A stretch of DNA of 45,346 bases. It comes from Methanobacteriota archaeon (GTDB lineage Archaea > Thermoplasmatota > Poseidoniia > Poseidoniales > Poseidoniaceae). The first letter of the stretch is position 1. Each line of letters starts with the position of its first letter. Positions 27,474-36,633 of this stretch are shown here, piece after piece. Both the position numbers and the translations under genes were made by a program. The stretch is from contig WTJK01000041.1 of the NCBI GenBank assembly GCA_011524855.1, forward strand, positions 1 to 45,346, in the 5' to 3' direction. Under the pieces are notes generated by a model. It was not told the DNA's origin. It worked only from the letters and a program-made list of their open reading frames with translations, and did not search any database.

Positions 27474-28355
27474 TCACGACGTGAAAGATGCGGGCAAAGG
27501 CGCTTCAAAGCGAACCGGGTCGTCGGTTGCTGGATGCAGGAATTCCAAGGCATGGGCATGAAGCATCACCCGGCTGTGCGGGTCGGTGTCAGCACCGTGC
27601 CGGCGGTCGCCGACGATGGGCGTGGCGAGGTGTTGCATGGCCATGCGGATTTGGTGACGACGTCCGGTTTCGATCATCACTTCCACGAGAGAGGTGGTCC
27701 CGTCGGACGACAACGTGCGGTAATGCGACACCGCTTCCTTGCCCTGGGGGTGACGTCGGTTGACGGCTTTGACATTGAGGTGTTTGTCCTCCATCAACCA
27801 CGTTCGAACCGTCCCCTGTTCGGGAGCGGGTGACCCCTCGACCAGAGCAACGTACATCCGGTGAACCTCCCGTGCTGCAAATTGCTCCTGCAGGTGGGTT
27901 TTGGCCTCTTTGGATTTGGCCAACACCATCACGCCCGATGTCTCGCGGTCGAGCCGATGAACGATGTAAGCCCAGCCGTTGTTGTTTCCCTCCTGAACCA
28001 AATCCACACACCAGCTGTGAAGGGTGTCGGTCTCCAGGCGGTCGGTGGCAACGGACAGAACATGGTGCGGCTTGGCGACCACCAGCAACGCCTCGTCTTC
28101 ATGAAGGACGATCAGACGCGGATCGACCGAGGATGTTGATGTGGCAGAGGTTTGGCTCACCGATTCGGCTTTGCTGGACACCATCACGACGTCCTTGGGA
28201 TGCAATTCGTGTTTTGCGCGGTGCTGAACCTCGCCGTTGACGTGCACCCTTGAGGTGGCCAGCATTTTCCGCAGCGTGTTGGTCGATGAGGAGGCGAAGT
28301 GCCCTTGCAGCGCCTCCAGAAGCGTTTGCGAGCGGGAAACGGTCCAGCGATCCAT
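27474..28355 (-). CDS. RluA-family pseudouridine synthase with N-terminal S4-like domain
   Basis: VSRSQTLLEALQGHFASSSTNTLRKMLATSRVHVNGE (S4-like); YIVHRLDRETSGVMVLAKSKEA (HRLDxxTSG). Confidence 0.93.
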   Translation of the reverse strand: MDRWTVSRSQTLLEALQGHFASSSTNTLRKMLATSRVHVNGEVQHRAKHELHPKDVVMVSSKAESVSQTSATSTSSVDPRLIVLHEDEALLVVAKPHHVLSVATDRLETDTLHSWCVDLVQEGNNNGWAYIVHRLDRETSGVMVLAKSKEAKTHLQEQFAAREVHRMYVALVEGSPAPEQGTVRTWLMEDKHLNVKAVNRRHPQGKEAVSHYRTLSSDGTTSLVEVMIETGRRHQIRMAMQHLATPIVGDRRHGADTDPHSRVMLHAHALEFLHPATDDPVRFEAPLPASFTS

Positions 28356-28359
28356 GCGC

Positions 28360-29577
28360 TCACGCCTGTAGCACCATCACGTCAATCCATTCGCCAACTT
28401 CGCCGCTCTGACCTGGCTGCAGCAACGTCAGCGCATCAGCGCTGGCTAAACTTTCGAGGTTGCCTGACCCTTGGTGTCTCGGCTGATGCGCCATCAACCC
28501 CTCGGGGGTGGAGGTCAGGGTCACCCTCCGCAACGTTAAGCAGTCGTTCGTTGATTTGACGCGGTCGCGTAGTTGTGCTCGGACGCGCCATTCCGCAGGC
28601 CCATCAGCACCGGTGGCGAGACGCAAGAAAGGCGCCACCAGCAACCGAAAGACCACGTGGCTGGAAACCGGATTGCCCGGTAACCCGAACAACGGCGTGC
28701 CGTTCCACGTTCCAAACAGCGGAGGTGAACCGGGGCGGATTTTTACCCTCCAGAATTTCATATCGCCCTCGCGTTCCATGAGAGCACGGACGAGATCAAA
28801 CTCACCCATGGAGACCCCCCCCGAGGTCAGCACGAGATCGCAAGTCGAGGCTGCTTTCTCCAGCGCTTCTCTCAGCGCTTCTTCCGTGTCGCTTACGGCC
28901 GAAAATCGAACCGGCGTATGGCCCGCCCAAGCGACCAAACCGGCGAGTCCGTACGAATTCGATTCGTAGATTTCCCCCGGTGCAAGTTTCGTCCCAGGTG
29001 GTACCAATTCATCCCCAGTGGACACAATAGCAACGCGCGCACGTTGCCAAACCGGGACGGTTTCGTAACCCATGGTAGCGCACAACCCGACCCGCGCCGG
29101 CGTCATGTGAGCCCCTTGCCGAAGAGCTACCGACCCGGCTCGGAGATTCTCTCCTTGTTTACGAACAAAATGCGGTTTTGGGGCCTCAAGCAACGTGACC
29201 GTGGCGGCTGTTTCATCCACCTCGCACCGCTCGATGGGAAGCATGGCGGAGGTGCCGGGTGGCATGGGCGCCCCCGTCATGATCCGAACGGCTTGACCGG
29301 GGCCGACCACCACGTTGTCGCCGATCTTGGCGGCTGCCACCGTTCCTGCGAGGCTCAAGGTGAGCGGGTAGTTCGCATCAGGGTCGTATTGACAGGCAAA
29401 ACCGTCCATGGCTGAGTTGTCGAACGCTGGGTCGTCGACCAAACTTGGCAGATCTTCGCTCAGGTGGCGACCGTGCGCCTCGTCCAGAGGCACGCGCTCC
29501 ACACCCAATTCCATCGGGTGTTGATGAATCAGTGCCAGTGCTTCGTCCAGTGTCACGAAGTAAGGCACGCCATCCAT
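28360..29577 (-). CDS. moeA: Molybdopterin molybdotransferase MoeA
   Basis: VTLDEALALI, DNSAMDGFACQ, IMTGAPMPPGTSAMLPIE, VAIVSTGDELVPPG, VLTSGGVSMGEFDLV, GTPLFGLPGNPVSSHVVF. Confidence 0.95.
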   Translation of the reverse strand: MDGVPYFVTLDEALALIHQHPMELGVERVPLDEAHGRHLSEDLPSLVDDPAFDNSAMDGFACQYDPDANYPLTLSLAGTVAAAKIGDNVVVGPGQAVRIMTGAPMPPGTSAMLPIERCEVDETAATVTLLEAPKPHFVRKQGENLRAGSVALRQGAHMTPARVGLCATMGYETVPVWQRARVAIVSTGDELVPPGTKLAPGEIYESNSYGLAGLVAWAGHTPVRFSAVSDTEEALREALEKAASTCDLVLTSGGVSMGEFDLVRALMEREGDMKFWRVKIRPGSPPLFGTWNGTPLFGLPGNPVSSHVVFRLLVAPFLRLATGADGPAEWRVRAQLRDRVKSTNDCLTLRRVTLTSTPEGLMAHQPRHQGSGNLESLASADALTLLQPGQSGEVGEWIDVMVLQA

Positions 29578-29653
29578 GGGTGTTCCATGGCGCCGTGGTG
29601 TTTGAAAATGTGGGTGGTCGTTAAGATGATGAGGCGCGCTTCAATCAAGAAGC

Positions 29654-30973
29654 ATGGTCAACCGGGACACCCTCGCGGAGGCCATCGTCACCACCCTGCT
29701 GACCAGCGGTCCCGCGACATTGCTGGCTGCGCTCATCGGTGTGCCGTTGGGTGCGTGGTGCGCTCGGAAATCCACGCCATCATTCCAAACACTGCGCACC
29801 GTCGTCACGGCGCTCTACGGCCTGCCTCCGGTGGTCGTTGGGGTGGTGATGTATGCGATGTTGAGCCGATCGGGCCCGTTGGGTCAACTCGATCTCCTGT
29901 TCACGGTGCAGGCCATGGTGCTCGCTCAAACCGTGCTCATCCTCCCGCTGGTTTGGGGCGGGGCTTGGGCAGCGTTTGCCAAGGTTGAGCGGGACGTGGG
30001 TGACGTGTTGCAAACGTTCGGCTTTTCATCGCGACAGCGGTTTTGGCAAGAGGTCCGCTTGGCCCGCTACGGCGTGTACCATGCCGTTGTCTTGGCCTTC
30101 GGCCGCGCCGTCGCCGAAGTGGGTGCTGTCATCATGGTGGGTGGCAACATCGCAGGAAAAACGCGGGTGATGACCACGAGCATTGTGTTGGAGACCTCCA
30201 AAGGGAACCTCGACGAAGCCATGGTCTTGGGCGGTATGTTGCTGCTCATGTCCTTGGTGCTGGTCGGCTTGGCGTCGTTTGTACGTGATTGGCGCCCGAC
30301 CACCCCTTTGCCGGTGGAAGGGTCTGAACCGGTGAAGTACCCGGAATTCAGTGAAAAAGAAAGCATCACGATCAATGTCATCAAAGACGGGGCTCCGCTG
30401 TTGATCGACGTGGTCGTCGAACTTGAACCGGGTTCAATCGTCGCCGTCGTGGGCGAATCGGGAGCGGGAAAAACAACGCTTTTGAGAGCACTGGCCGGGC
30501 TTGAAGGGCTTGAACGCTCCACCGGACCGTTTCAAACGGCGTACCTGCCGCAGCACGCTGCTTCGTTAACGACCACGGTGGCTGAAGAAGTCGGGCTGGC
30601 GTCGTCGAGTTTTGGCGAAGTACCTGCAGCAGGATCGTACTTTCTCAAGACGTTTGATTTGCTCAGCGTCGAACATGCCAACACATCGACGTTGTCCGGT
30701 GGGGAACGGCAACGCGCTGCGCTCGCTCGCCAGATGGGCCTTCATCCGAAGTTGCTGTTGTTGGACGAAGGAACGTCCAACCTTGGTTTGAAGCACACCC
30801 AAGCTGTTGAACAAGAACTGCTCCGTATGAAGGATGCTGGAGGTTGTGTGGTCATGGTAACGCACAACATGCTTCAGGCCAAACGCCTTGCAACCTCCAT
30901 CGTGGTGCTGCATCAGGGACGAAGGTTGTCAGATGACGATCCTCTTGTGAACAGCATCATGGCTCACGGCTGA
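29654..30973 (+). CDS. Fused ABC transporter permease-ATPase, tungstate/molybdate (TupB+TupC) type
   Basis: N-terminal permease (LPPVVVGVVMYAMLSRSGPLG...AFGRAVAEVGAVIMVGGNIAGKTRVMTTSIVLETSKGN) continuing into an NBD (VGESGAGKTTLLRALAG, TLSGGERQRAALARQ, LLLLDEGTSN, VTHNM). Confidence 0.88.
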   Translation: MVNRDTLAEAIVTTLLTSGPATLLAALIGVPLGAWCARKSTPSFQTLRTVVTALYGLPPVVVGVVMYAMLSRSGPLGQLDLLFTVQAMVLAQTVLILPLVWGGAWAAFAKVERDVGDVLQTFGFSSRQRFWQEVRLARYGVYHAVVLAFGRAVAEVGAVIMVGGNIAGKTRVMTTSIVLETSKGNLDEAMVLGGMLLLMSLVLVGLASFVRDWRPTTPLPVEGSEPVKYPEFSEKESITINVIKDGAPLLIDVVVELEPGSIVAVVGESGAGKTTLLRALAGLEGLERSTGPFQTAYLPQHAASLTTTVAEEVGLASSSFGEVPAAGSYFLKTFDLLSVEHANTSTLSGGERQRAALARQMGLHPKLLLLDEGTSNLGLKHTQAVEQELLRMKDAGGCVVMVTHNMLQAKRLATSIVVLHQGRRLSDDDPLVNSIMAHG

Positions 30974-31794
30974 TCGGGTAAGAAAAACGCAGCCTCTCCC
31001 TCGATGGTGAACGACGCGATGGTATGTCGCCCCTCGTTCACCAGGTAGGATTGAAGCGCGCCCACCGCTGGATGGTCCATACCGCTAACAGGAATGTAGG
31101 AGTACGGGTTGTACAGAAGAGTGTCGTTGAACGTGTACCTGTTCAGCGAAATTTGAGATTGGAAATTCAACGCTGTTCCCCAATCGGAGAGGGTGGTGCA
31201 TCGCTTTTCGTCCGCCATGTTGATGGCCGCACCCATCCCTTGTCCGATGGAGAAATACCAGTCGCCGTCTGGATGCAACCCGTTGTGGTCTTCGACCAAC
31301 TCGACGTTATGGGTGGCGGCAAGGCGGTGCCAAATGGCCTGCTCTTTTTCATGTGTACCTGAAAAATCACCTCGCGAAACAAAACAGCGTTCGTTGCGGT
31401 AGATATCGAGGAACGCTTCGTCCAACGTCGTGCCGTTCAAGGACGGGGACAACAAGACAAACGCGTTCCATGCCACCAGTGTTCGATTCGTACCATGACC
31501 CGCTTCGATGAAGGACGTTTCCAGGTCTGGGGCATGGACGATCAGGGCATCCACATCGCCTTGCTCGCCAAGCCGGAGCGCAGCGCCGGTACCAACTGCC
31601 ACGTACTCAACCGAATAGTTGGTCAGCGTCGTAAATTCATCAAGGAGGACATCAAGCAAGCCGGAATCTCTCATGGAGGTGGTGGTGGCCAAGCGAAGAT
31701 CGGCCGGCGATGTATCGGTTTCTCCCGAAAGGCATCCTGACAAGCTCACCGATGCCACCAGGAAGGCGACGAAAGCAATGCGAACATCAGTCAA
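30964..31794 (-). CDS. Tungstate-type ABC transporter substrate-binding lipoprotein (TupA-like)
   Basis: Lipobox-like FLVASVSLSGCLSGE; LRLATTTSMRDSGLLDVLLDEF; GDVDALIVHAPDLETSFIEAGHGTNRT; CFVSRGDFSGTHEKEQAIW. Confidence 0.9.
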   Translation of the reverse strand: MTDVRIAFVAFLVASVSLSGCLSGETDTSPADLRLATTTSMRDSGLLDVLLDEFTTLTNYSVEYVAVGTGAALRLGEQGDVDALIVHAPDLETSFIEAGHGTNRTLVAWNAFVLLSPSLNGTTLDEAFLDIYRNERCFVSRGDFSGTHEKEQAIWHRLAATHNVELVEDHNGLHPDGDWYFSIGQGMGAAINMADEKRCTTLSDWGTALNFQSQISLNRYTFNDTLLYNPYSYIPVSGMDHPAVGALQSYLVNEGRHTIASFTIEGEAAFFLPDQP

Positions 31795-32077
31795 ATTTCA
31801 TCACGTGGCCGCATTCAGGATAGCTGCACGTCACGCTGTATTTCGACCGCTTGGGCTTGGGAATTTTGAGCATGGAACCGCACATGTCGCACTGAACCTT
31901 GAGGGTTTCCGGTGCTTTGGGGGCCTCTGGCGCATTGAGCGTGCGCCCCACATCTTGGGACCATCCCAACGAATCCGTGTACTTGTCCTCGTTCTTCAGT
32001 TTGGACTGCTTCAGCGACAAACGCATCTTACGCTTTCGCTTTCGAGGCTTGCCACCTGCAGGACGTTTCGCAGCCAT
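31787..32077 (-). CDS. Small basic zinc-ribbon protein
   Basis: Basic N-terminus and VQCDMCGSMLKIPKPKRSKYSVTCSYPECGHVMKFD (CxxC ... C-x4-C). Confidence 0.65.
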   Translation of the reverse strand: MAAKRPAGGKPRKRKRKMRLSLKQSKLKNEDKYTDSLGWSQDVGRTLNAPEAPKAPETLKVQCDMCGSMLKIPKPKRSKYSVTCSYPECGHVMKFD

Positions 32078-32130
32078 GTGTATCGGCTATCGGTTGGCGT
32101 GGTTGTATTCAATCGCTTCGCTTCCATTCA

Positions 32131-33444
32131 TCACTCAATGATGTAGGACACGCCGTTCTCGGGTTGATGCACCACGTGGCCCGCAGCTTCCAAATCCACC
32201 ACCAGTGGGGGGCGCGCATGCGAGGCGTCCGTGTGGTAAACCACCACGTGCTTGGCTTCGCATGCTCGTGCAAAATCAACGATCTCTTGATGCCCGGCGT
32301 GCGTTGAAAACGAAAACTGTTCCCATTTCAACGGAACATCCGTCGGGTTCCCATAAATGTTCAGACGACCGTGTTCCATGAACGACCGACCGCCTGTGTC
32401 GCGAGCTTGGTAGCCCGTGAAGAACACAGCGTTTTGCTCATCGTGACGTAGCCTGTTCAGGTACCACAACGAGGGGCCCCCTTCCAACATACCGGACGTG
32501 GTAACGATCACGTCTGCGTTCAGTGCTTTCTTTTTGTCCGATTTGCTGCCAACCCGTTTGCACCATTTCCAAGCCTTTGTCAATTCGTCTCCATCCCTCA
32601 GGACGTGATGGTGCTCTTGCTGAAGACGTGCCACGCGCTTTCCCATGCCATCGACATGGACGTCAAGGTGGGGTAAATGTCGATGCAACAGCATCACGAC
32701 GTCCTGGGTCCGACCGTTGGCAAACGCCGGAATGAGAACGGTTCCTCCCCGATCAACCACGGATTGAACCGCATCGATGAACCGTTTGATCTCGTCCTCT
32801 TTCGGTGGGTGATTTCGCCCACCGTACGTCCCTTCAACGAACAATACGTCGGCTTTGATGGGTTGAGCACCGCTTACCAGAGGCGAATCCCTCGTGTCGA
32901 AGTCCCCTGTCAACAGGACGGTTTGTGTGGGTGTGGTGATGTGAAGCATGGCCGCACCTGGGATGTGACCCGCTGGAAGCAGTTTCAGCGTCCACGAACC
33001 CATGTCCCAAGGTTCGTTGAATTCATGGGTTTCCCACGCATTGAGTGCGGTATCGATGTCTCGCTTGTCCCAAGCGAGCGGGTAACGTTCAATGGAACTG
33101 ACCTTGTAGCAATCTCGCCACATCATGTCCGAAAGTGAGGCAGTAAGTGCCGTTCCGTGGAGTGTTGTTTGATGGTTAGCGCACAGCCATGGGGCCATGC
33201 CAAGGTGATCGATGTGTGAATGCGTGATAACAGCATGACCAACGTAAGGAGCTTCTGCTGGGTAACGTGGCGGTGAGGTGGGGGCAAGACCGTAATCAAG
33301 CAGCAAACGTGTCCCTTCAGAGTCCTCCAAGACAATACCAACGTTACCAACTTCGTTGCCACCTCCGAGGCAGTGGAACCTCAAACCCGAAGACGGAGGT
33401 TCTTCCGGATACGTCGATGTGCGACCGGGGGAATACAGCACCAT
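32131..33444 (-). CDS. Metallo-beta-lactamase / beta-CASP family ribonuclease-like protein
   Basis: FHCLGGGNEVGNVGIVLE, HAVITHSHIDHLGMAPWL (HxHxDH), LLPAGHIPGAAMLHI, LLTGDFDTRDSPLV, VIVTTSGMLEGG. ATG 33444 preferred; the listed start is TTG 33462. Confidence 0.88.
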   Translation of the reverse strand: MVLYSPGRTSTYPEEPPSSGLRFHCLGGGNEVGNVGIVLEDSEGTRLLLDYGLAPTSPPRYPAEAPYVGHAVITHSHIDHLGMAPWLCANHQTTLHGTALTASLSDMMWRDCYKVSSIERYPLAWDKRDIDTALNAWETHEFNEPWDMGSWTLKLLPAGHIPGAAMLHITTPTQTVLLTGDFDTRDSPLVSGAQPIKADVLFVEGTYGGRNHPPKEDEIKRFIDAVQSVVDRGGTVLIPAFANGRTQDVVMLLHRHLPHLDVHVDGMGKRVARLQQEHHHVLRDGDELTKAWKWCKRVGSKSDKKKALNADVIVTTSGMLEGGPSLWYLNRLRHDEQNAVFFTGYQARDTGGRSFMEHGRLNIYGNPTDVPLKWEQFSFSTHAGHQEIVDFARACEAKHVVVYHTDASHARPPLVVDLEAAGHVVHQPENGVSYIIE

Positions 33445-33709
33445 GGGCCGTGGTGACTCCAACCCATCATGAACATGTGGGTCTCACCCCCTTGTTTCCA
33501 CTGGAGAAGAATGGGAGGGTTCACCGGTTTGGATCGGTTTGGATTTCAATGTCAATGATTATATTCCTCTCGCGCCAACCTCCACATGGCGTTTTCATTC
33601 CGATTCTTTCTTCCTTCTTTTCATTCCTTAACCGCAGTGTTTCACTGAATTCCAGTGGTCATCAGGGGGTCCCATCACGGGTTTGATTTTCAAGACCGGA
33701 TTGTATGGA

Positions 33710-33961
33710 ATGTTTCCTCTTGACGGCAAAGACTCCAAAATACCCCTTGTTATCGACGAACACATGGGAAGGCGTCCAGACGAAACGTTCGTCGTGGACG
33801 ATGACCGATGTTTTGGCTGCGGTGCATGCATTGCATTGTGTCCACTGGATGTTCTTACACTCGAACAACGCGTGGCCGTGGTTGACGAACCTATGTGCTC
33901 GCACTGCGAGCTCTGCATTCCATCGTGCCCGGTTGAAGCGCTTCTTTTTGTCTCGAGGTGA
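33710..33961 (+). CDS. 2[4Fe-4S] ferredoxin
   Basis: CFGCGACIALCP and CSHCELCIPSCP: two CxxCxxCxxxCP clusters. The ORF track start 33683 is TTG; ATG at 33710. Confidence 0.9.
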   Translation: MFPLDGKDSKIPLVIDEHMGRRPDETFVVDDDRCFGCGACIALCPLDVLTLEQRVAVVDEPMCSHCELCIPSCPVEALLFVSR

Positions 33962-33965
33962 CAAC

Positions 33966-34691
33966 ATGAACATTGCGCTGGTTGGCTCCAATGTTGCTGC
34001 CATGCTGTTAGCCTATCAACTTGCAAACGATCACAATGTTGTCCTTCTTGAGCAGGAAGCCGAGGTTGGTATGCCGGTTCGACATCCAGGTTGCATTGTC
34101 GACATCGAATTGCTCACCCGTTACATTCCAGCATCGCATCAACACGTGCTTCAACTTCAAAACAACACGCTCATCGACGCCTTTGGGTGCAGGTGGGAAT
34201 GGGTGTCCAAATTGCTGATGATCGAACTCACCCAACGCGGTGTTCGCGTTCGAACACGCACCCGTATCACCGACACAAGCCGTGTCGATACAGGCATTCG
34301 TTTGGTGCTGGTCAGTTCTTTGGGTGACGAAGTGCTTCACGTGGATGCTGTCGTTGATATGCGGTACGGGACAGGTGGCCCCGGAACATCGCATCACGTG
34401 CTGGATGAACGATGCAGCGTGACCTGGCAACGTCCTACCATGGCGAAGGCAGAGGGCATGGTTGTCCTAACAGAAGATTTGGTCATGCCCCCCTCGGCAA
34501 CCCTCATCGCGCATCGAGCGGACGGTACCTCGGAAGTATGGTGGAAACACACAGCCTCTTGGACGCCTGAACACGGTGCGTTGGAACGCATGAACGGTCA
34601 ACTCCCCGACGATGTTTCGCTGTGGTCGTTTGATGGTTCACACAAAATCGCTTGCCTTGTTCACGACAGCATTGTATTTGGCCGCATTTAG
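33966..34691 (+). CDS. Short, divergent FAD/geranylgeranyl-reductase-like protein
   Basis: NIALVGSNVAAMLLAYQLANDHNVVLLEQEAEVGMPVRHPGCI resembles the GGR N-terminal FAD fold and xGxPVR motif, but the Gly-rich loop is degenerate and the protein is only about 241 aa. Confidence 0.55.
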   Translation: MNIALVGSNVAAMLLAYQLANDHNVVLLEQEAEVGMPVRHPGCIVDIELLTRYIPASHQHVLQLQNNTLIDAFGCRWEWVSKLLMIELTQRGVRVRTRTRITDTSRVDTGIRLVLVSSLGDEVLHVDAVVDMRYGTGGPGTSHHVLDERCSVTWQRPTMAKAEGMVVLTEDLVMPPSATLIAHRADGTSEVWWKHTASWTPEHGALERMNGQLPDDVSLWSFDGSHKIACLVHDSIVFGRI

Positions 34692-34715
34692 TGTGCGCCA
34701 AAACACCACTTTGAT

Positions 34716-35858
34716 ATGCAGAACAGTATGCGTTCAACTGAGCACCCAATGGAGGTTGAGCACATGGCAGCACACCCAATGGCAAATCTACGCAAACAAT
34801 TGCAAGAAAAGGGGCTTCTCGACAAACCCACCGCCAAATCGTGGACGAAGATCATTGTTCTCCTGGCCGTGCTGGGAGGACTCTACACGGCTCACATTGC
34901 ACTCCCTCTCAAAATTGGCCTCCTTCTTCTGCCCGTGACGGCCTTGCTGACCACAACGGTTGCGATGATCGGTCACGAAGGCGTTCATTCCTCAGCCTGC
35001 AAATCGAAGACGGGCAACCTTTCTCTGGCCGCCCTTGCTTTTCCTCTCTTTTCTGGGCTTTCCATGGAGTACTGGCGCCACAAGCACAACGTGCAACATC
35101 ACGCTCATCCCAACGTCGTTGGACGGGACCCTGACATCCACTCGTGGCCCTTGACCTTCTCGAAAGAGGAATACGACACCAGCAGCAAGCCGCGACAGTT
35201 CTTCCAGAAATACATGCAAGCCTACGTGTTCTGGCCGGTGATCACGCCGTTGGTCGGTCACCTGATGCGGTATGACGGCCTCAAGTACATCGTAACCGCG
35301 CCTTTCAAGGCCAAGAAAAACAGGTTTTCCAAGATGTGGTTGTTGGACACGTCGCTGATTTTGGCCCACTTTTTCCTTTGGTTGGCTTTGCCCATCATGC
35401 TTGGTCTCGCTTGGCAATTGGTGGTTGGGTTCTATGTGCTCTTGTGGGGCGCCGTGGGCGTTTACCTCACTGCCATTTTCATTGTCGGTCACGCCGGTCG
35501 CCCAACGGTGACAGAGTACGACGAAAACTGGCGGCTCCAGATCGAAACTGGACGGCGAGTGAAGCTCGGTCCCGTGGGCTCGTTCTTCTTCGTTGGCCTG
35601 GACTACCAGATCGAACACCATCTGCTTCCAGCTCTGTCGCACTTCAACCTGCCCAAAGCCGCTCCAATTGTGAAACAATACGCTGAAGAGCGCGGTTGGG
35701 AATACGAGGAAGTGGGCTTTTTCCGAGCCTTGTGGCGTTCCACCGTGGCGTTGGCCGTGGCTTGGAAGACACCCGCCATCGTCATCGATGCTTCCTCAGA
35801 ACGCAACGCCAACCTCATCGAGGATTTCGGTCACCTCAACGCTCCTGCCGAAGCTTGA
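34716..35858 (+). CDS. Membrane fatty-acid desaturase family protein
   Basis: Histidine boxes GHEGVHSSA, WRHKHNVQHHAHPN, YQIEHHLLPALSH with intervening TM segments. ATG 34764 is a possible alternative start. Confidence 0.92.
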   Translation: MQNSMRSTEHPMEVEHMAAHPMANLRKQLQEKGLLDKPTAKSWTKIIVLLAVLGGLYTAHIALPLKIGLLLLPVTALLTTTVAMIGHEGVHSSACKSKTGNLSLAALAFPLFSGLSMEYWRHKHNVQHHAHPNVVGRDPDIHSWPLTFSKEEYDTSSKPRQFFQKYMQAYVFWPVITPLVGHLMRYDGLKYIVTAPFKAKKNRFSKMWLLDTSLILAHFFLWLALPIMLGLAWQLVVGFYVLLWGAVGVYLTAIFIVGHAGRPTVTEYDENWRLQIETGRRVKLGPVGSFFFVGLDYQIEHHLLPALSHFNLPKAAPIVKQYAEERGWEYEEVGFFRALWRSTVALAVAWKTPAIVIDASSERNANLIEDFGHLNAPAEA

Positions 35859-35883
35859 GGGTGGGATCTCCCTGACCGAGCGC

Positions 35884-36633
35884 TTGTACCTGAACCGACT
35901 TGAGGACGGCTACCGCACAGCGTTCTCTGCCACCGTTTCGGCCATCGACGACACCCGCGTTGTGCTCGATCGAAGTTTATTCTACCCGTTGGGCGGGGGT
36001 CAACACTGGGACACGGGGACCCTCCAAGGCCCCAACGGTGCGTTGGATGTAACAGAGGTTCGGGGACGCAACGAGGTGCACCACACCGTTGGCTCGGGCC
36101 ATCAGTTGGAGGTGGGCGATGAGGTGATTGGACGATTGAACTGGGAGCAACGCTATGCCCACATGCGAATGCACACCGCTCAGCATCTCATCAGCGGTAC
36201 GGTGTACGAGTTGTTCGGTGGCGCCCGTACCGTTGGCAACCAGATCCATGCCGACCGATCACGCATCGATTTCAACCCCATTGCGTTTGACGATGCGATG
36301 TTGAAAACGCTCACCGATGCGGTGAACCAAAAGATCGACGAACGACTCCCTGTCACCGACTCGACCATGACTCGGGATGCCATGAACGCCATCATGCCAG
36401 CCGATCGTACGAACATGGACTTGCTTCCTGCGCATGTTCAGGAGCTTCGCGTGGTCCAAATCGGCGATCGCGTGGACATGTGTCCGTGCGCTGGCACGCA
36501 CGTGATGAACCTCGAAGAATTGGGTCATATGTCGGTGCTCGGCAAGAAATCGAAGGGGAAGGGGACGCAGCGGTTGAGTTACACCCTCGGCGAGGCGATG
36601 GCACCCCGCGCCCCCGTTCACGACCTGATGTGA
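35884..36633 (+). CDS. Free-standing alanyl-tRNA editing protein (AlaX-like)
   Basis: SLFYPLGGGQHWDTG, HMRMHTAQHLISG, RIDF, CPCAGTHVMNLEELG. The listed ORF starts at 35788 inside the desaturase gene; TTG 35884 is a plausible start. Confidence 0.88.
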   Translation: MYLNRLEDGYRTAFSATVSAIDDTRVVLDRSLFYPLGGGQHWDTGTLQGPNGALDVTEVRGRNEVHHTVGSGHQLEVGDEVIGRLNWEQRYAHMRMHTAQHLISGTVYELFGGARTVGNQIHADRSRIDFNPIAFDDAMLKTLTDAVNQKIDERLPVTDSTMTRDAMNAIMPADRTNMDLLPAHVQELRVVQIGDRVDMCPCAGTHVMNLEELGHMSVLGKKSKGKGTQRLSYTLGEAMAPRAPVHDLM

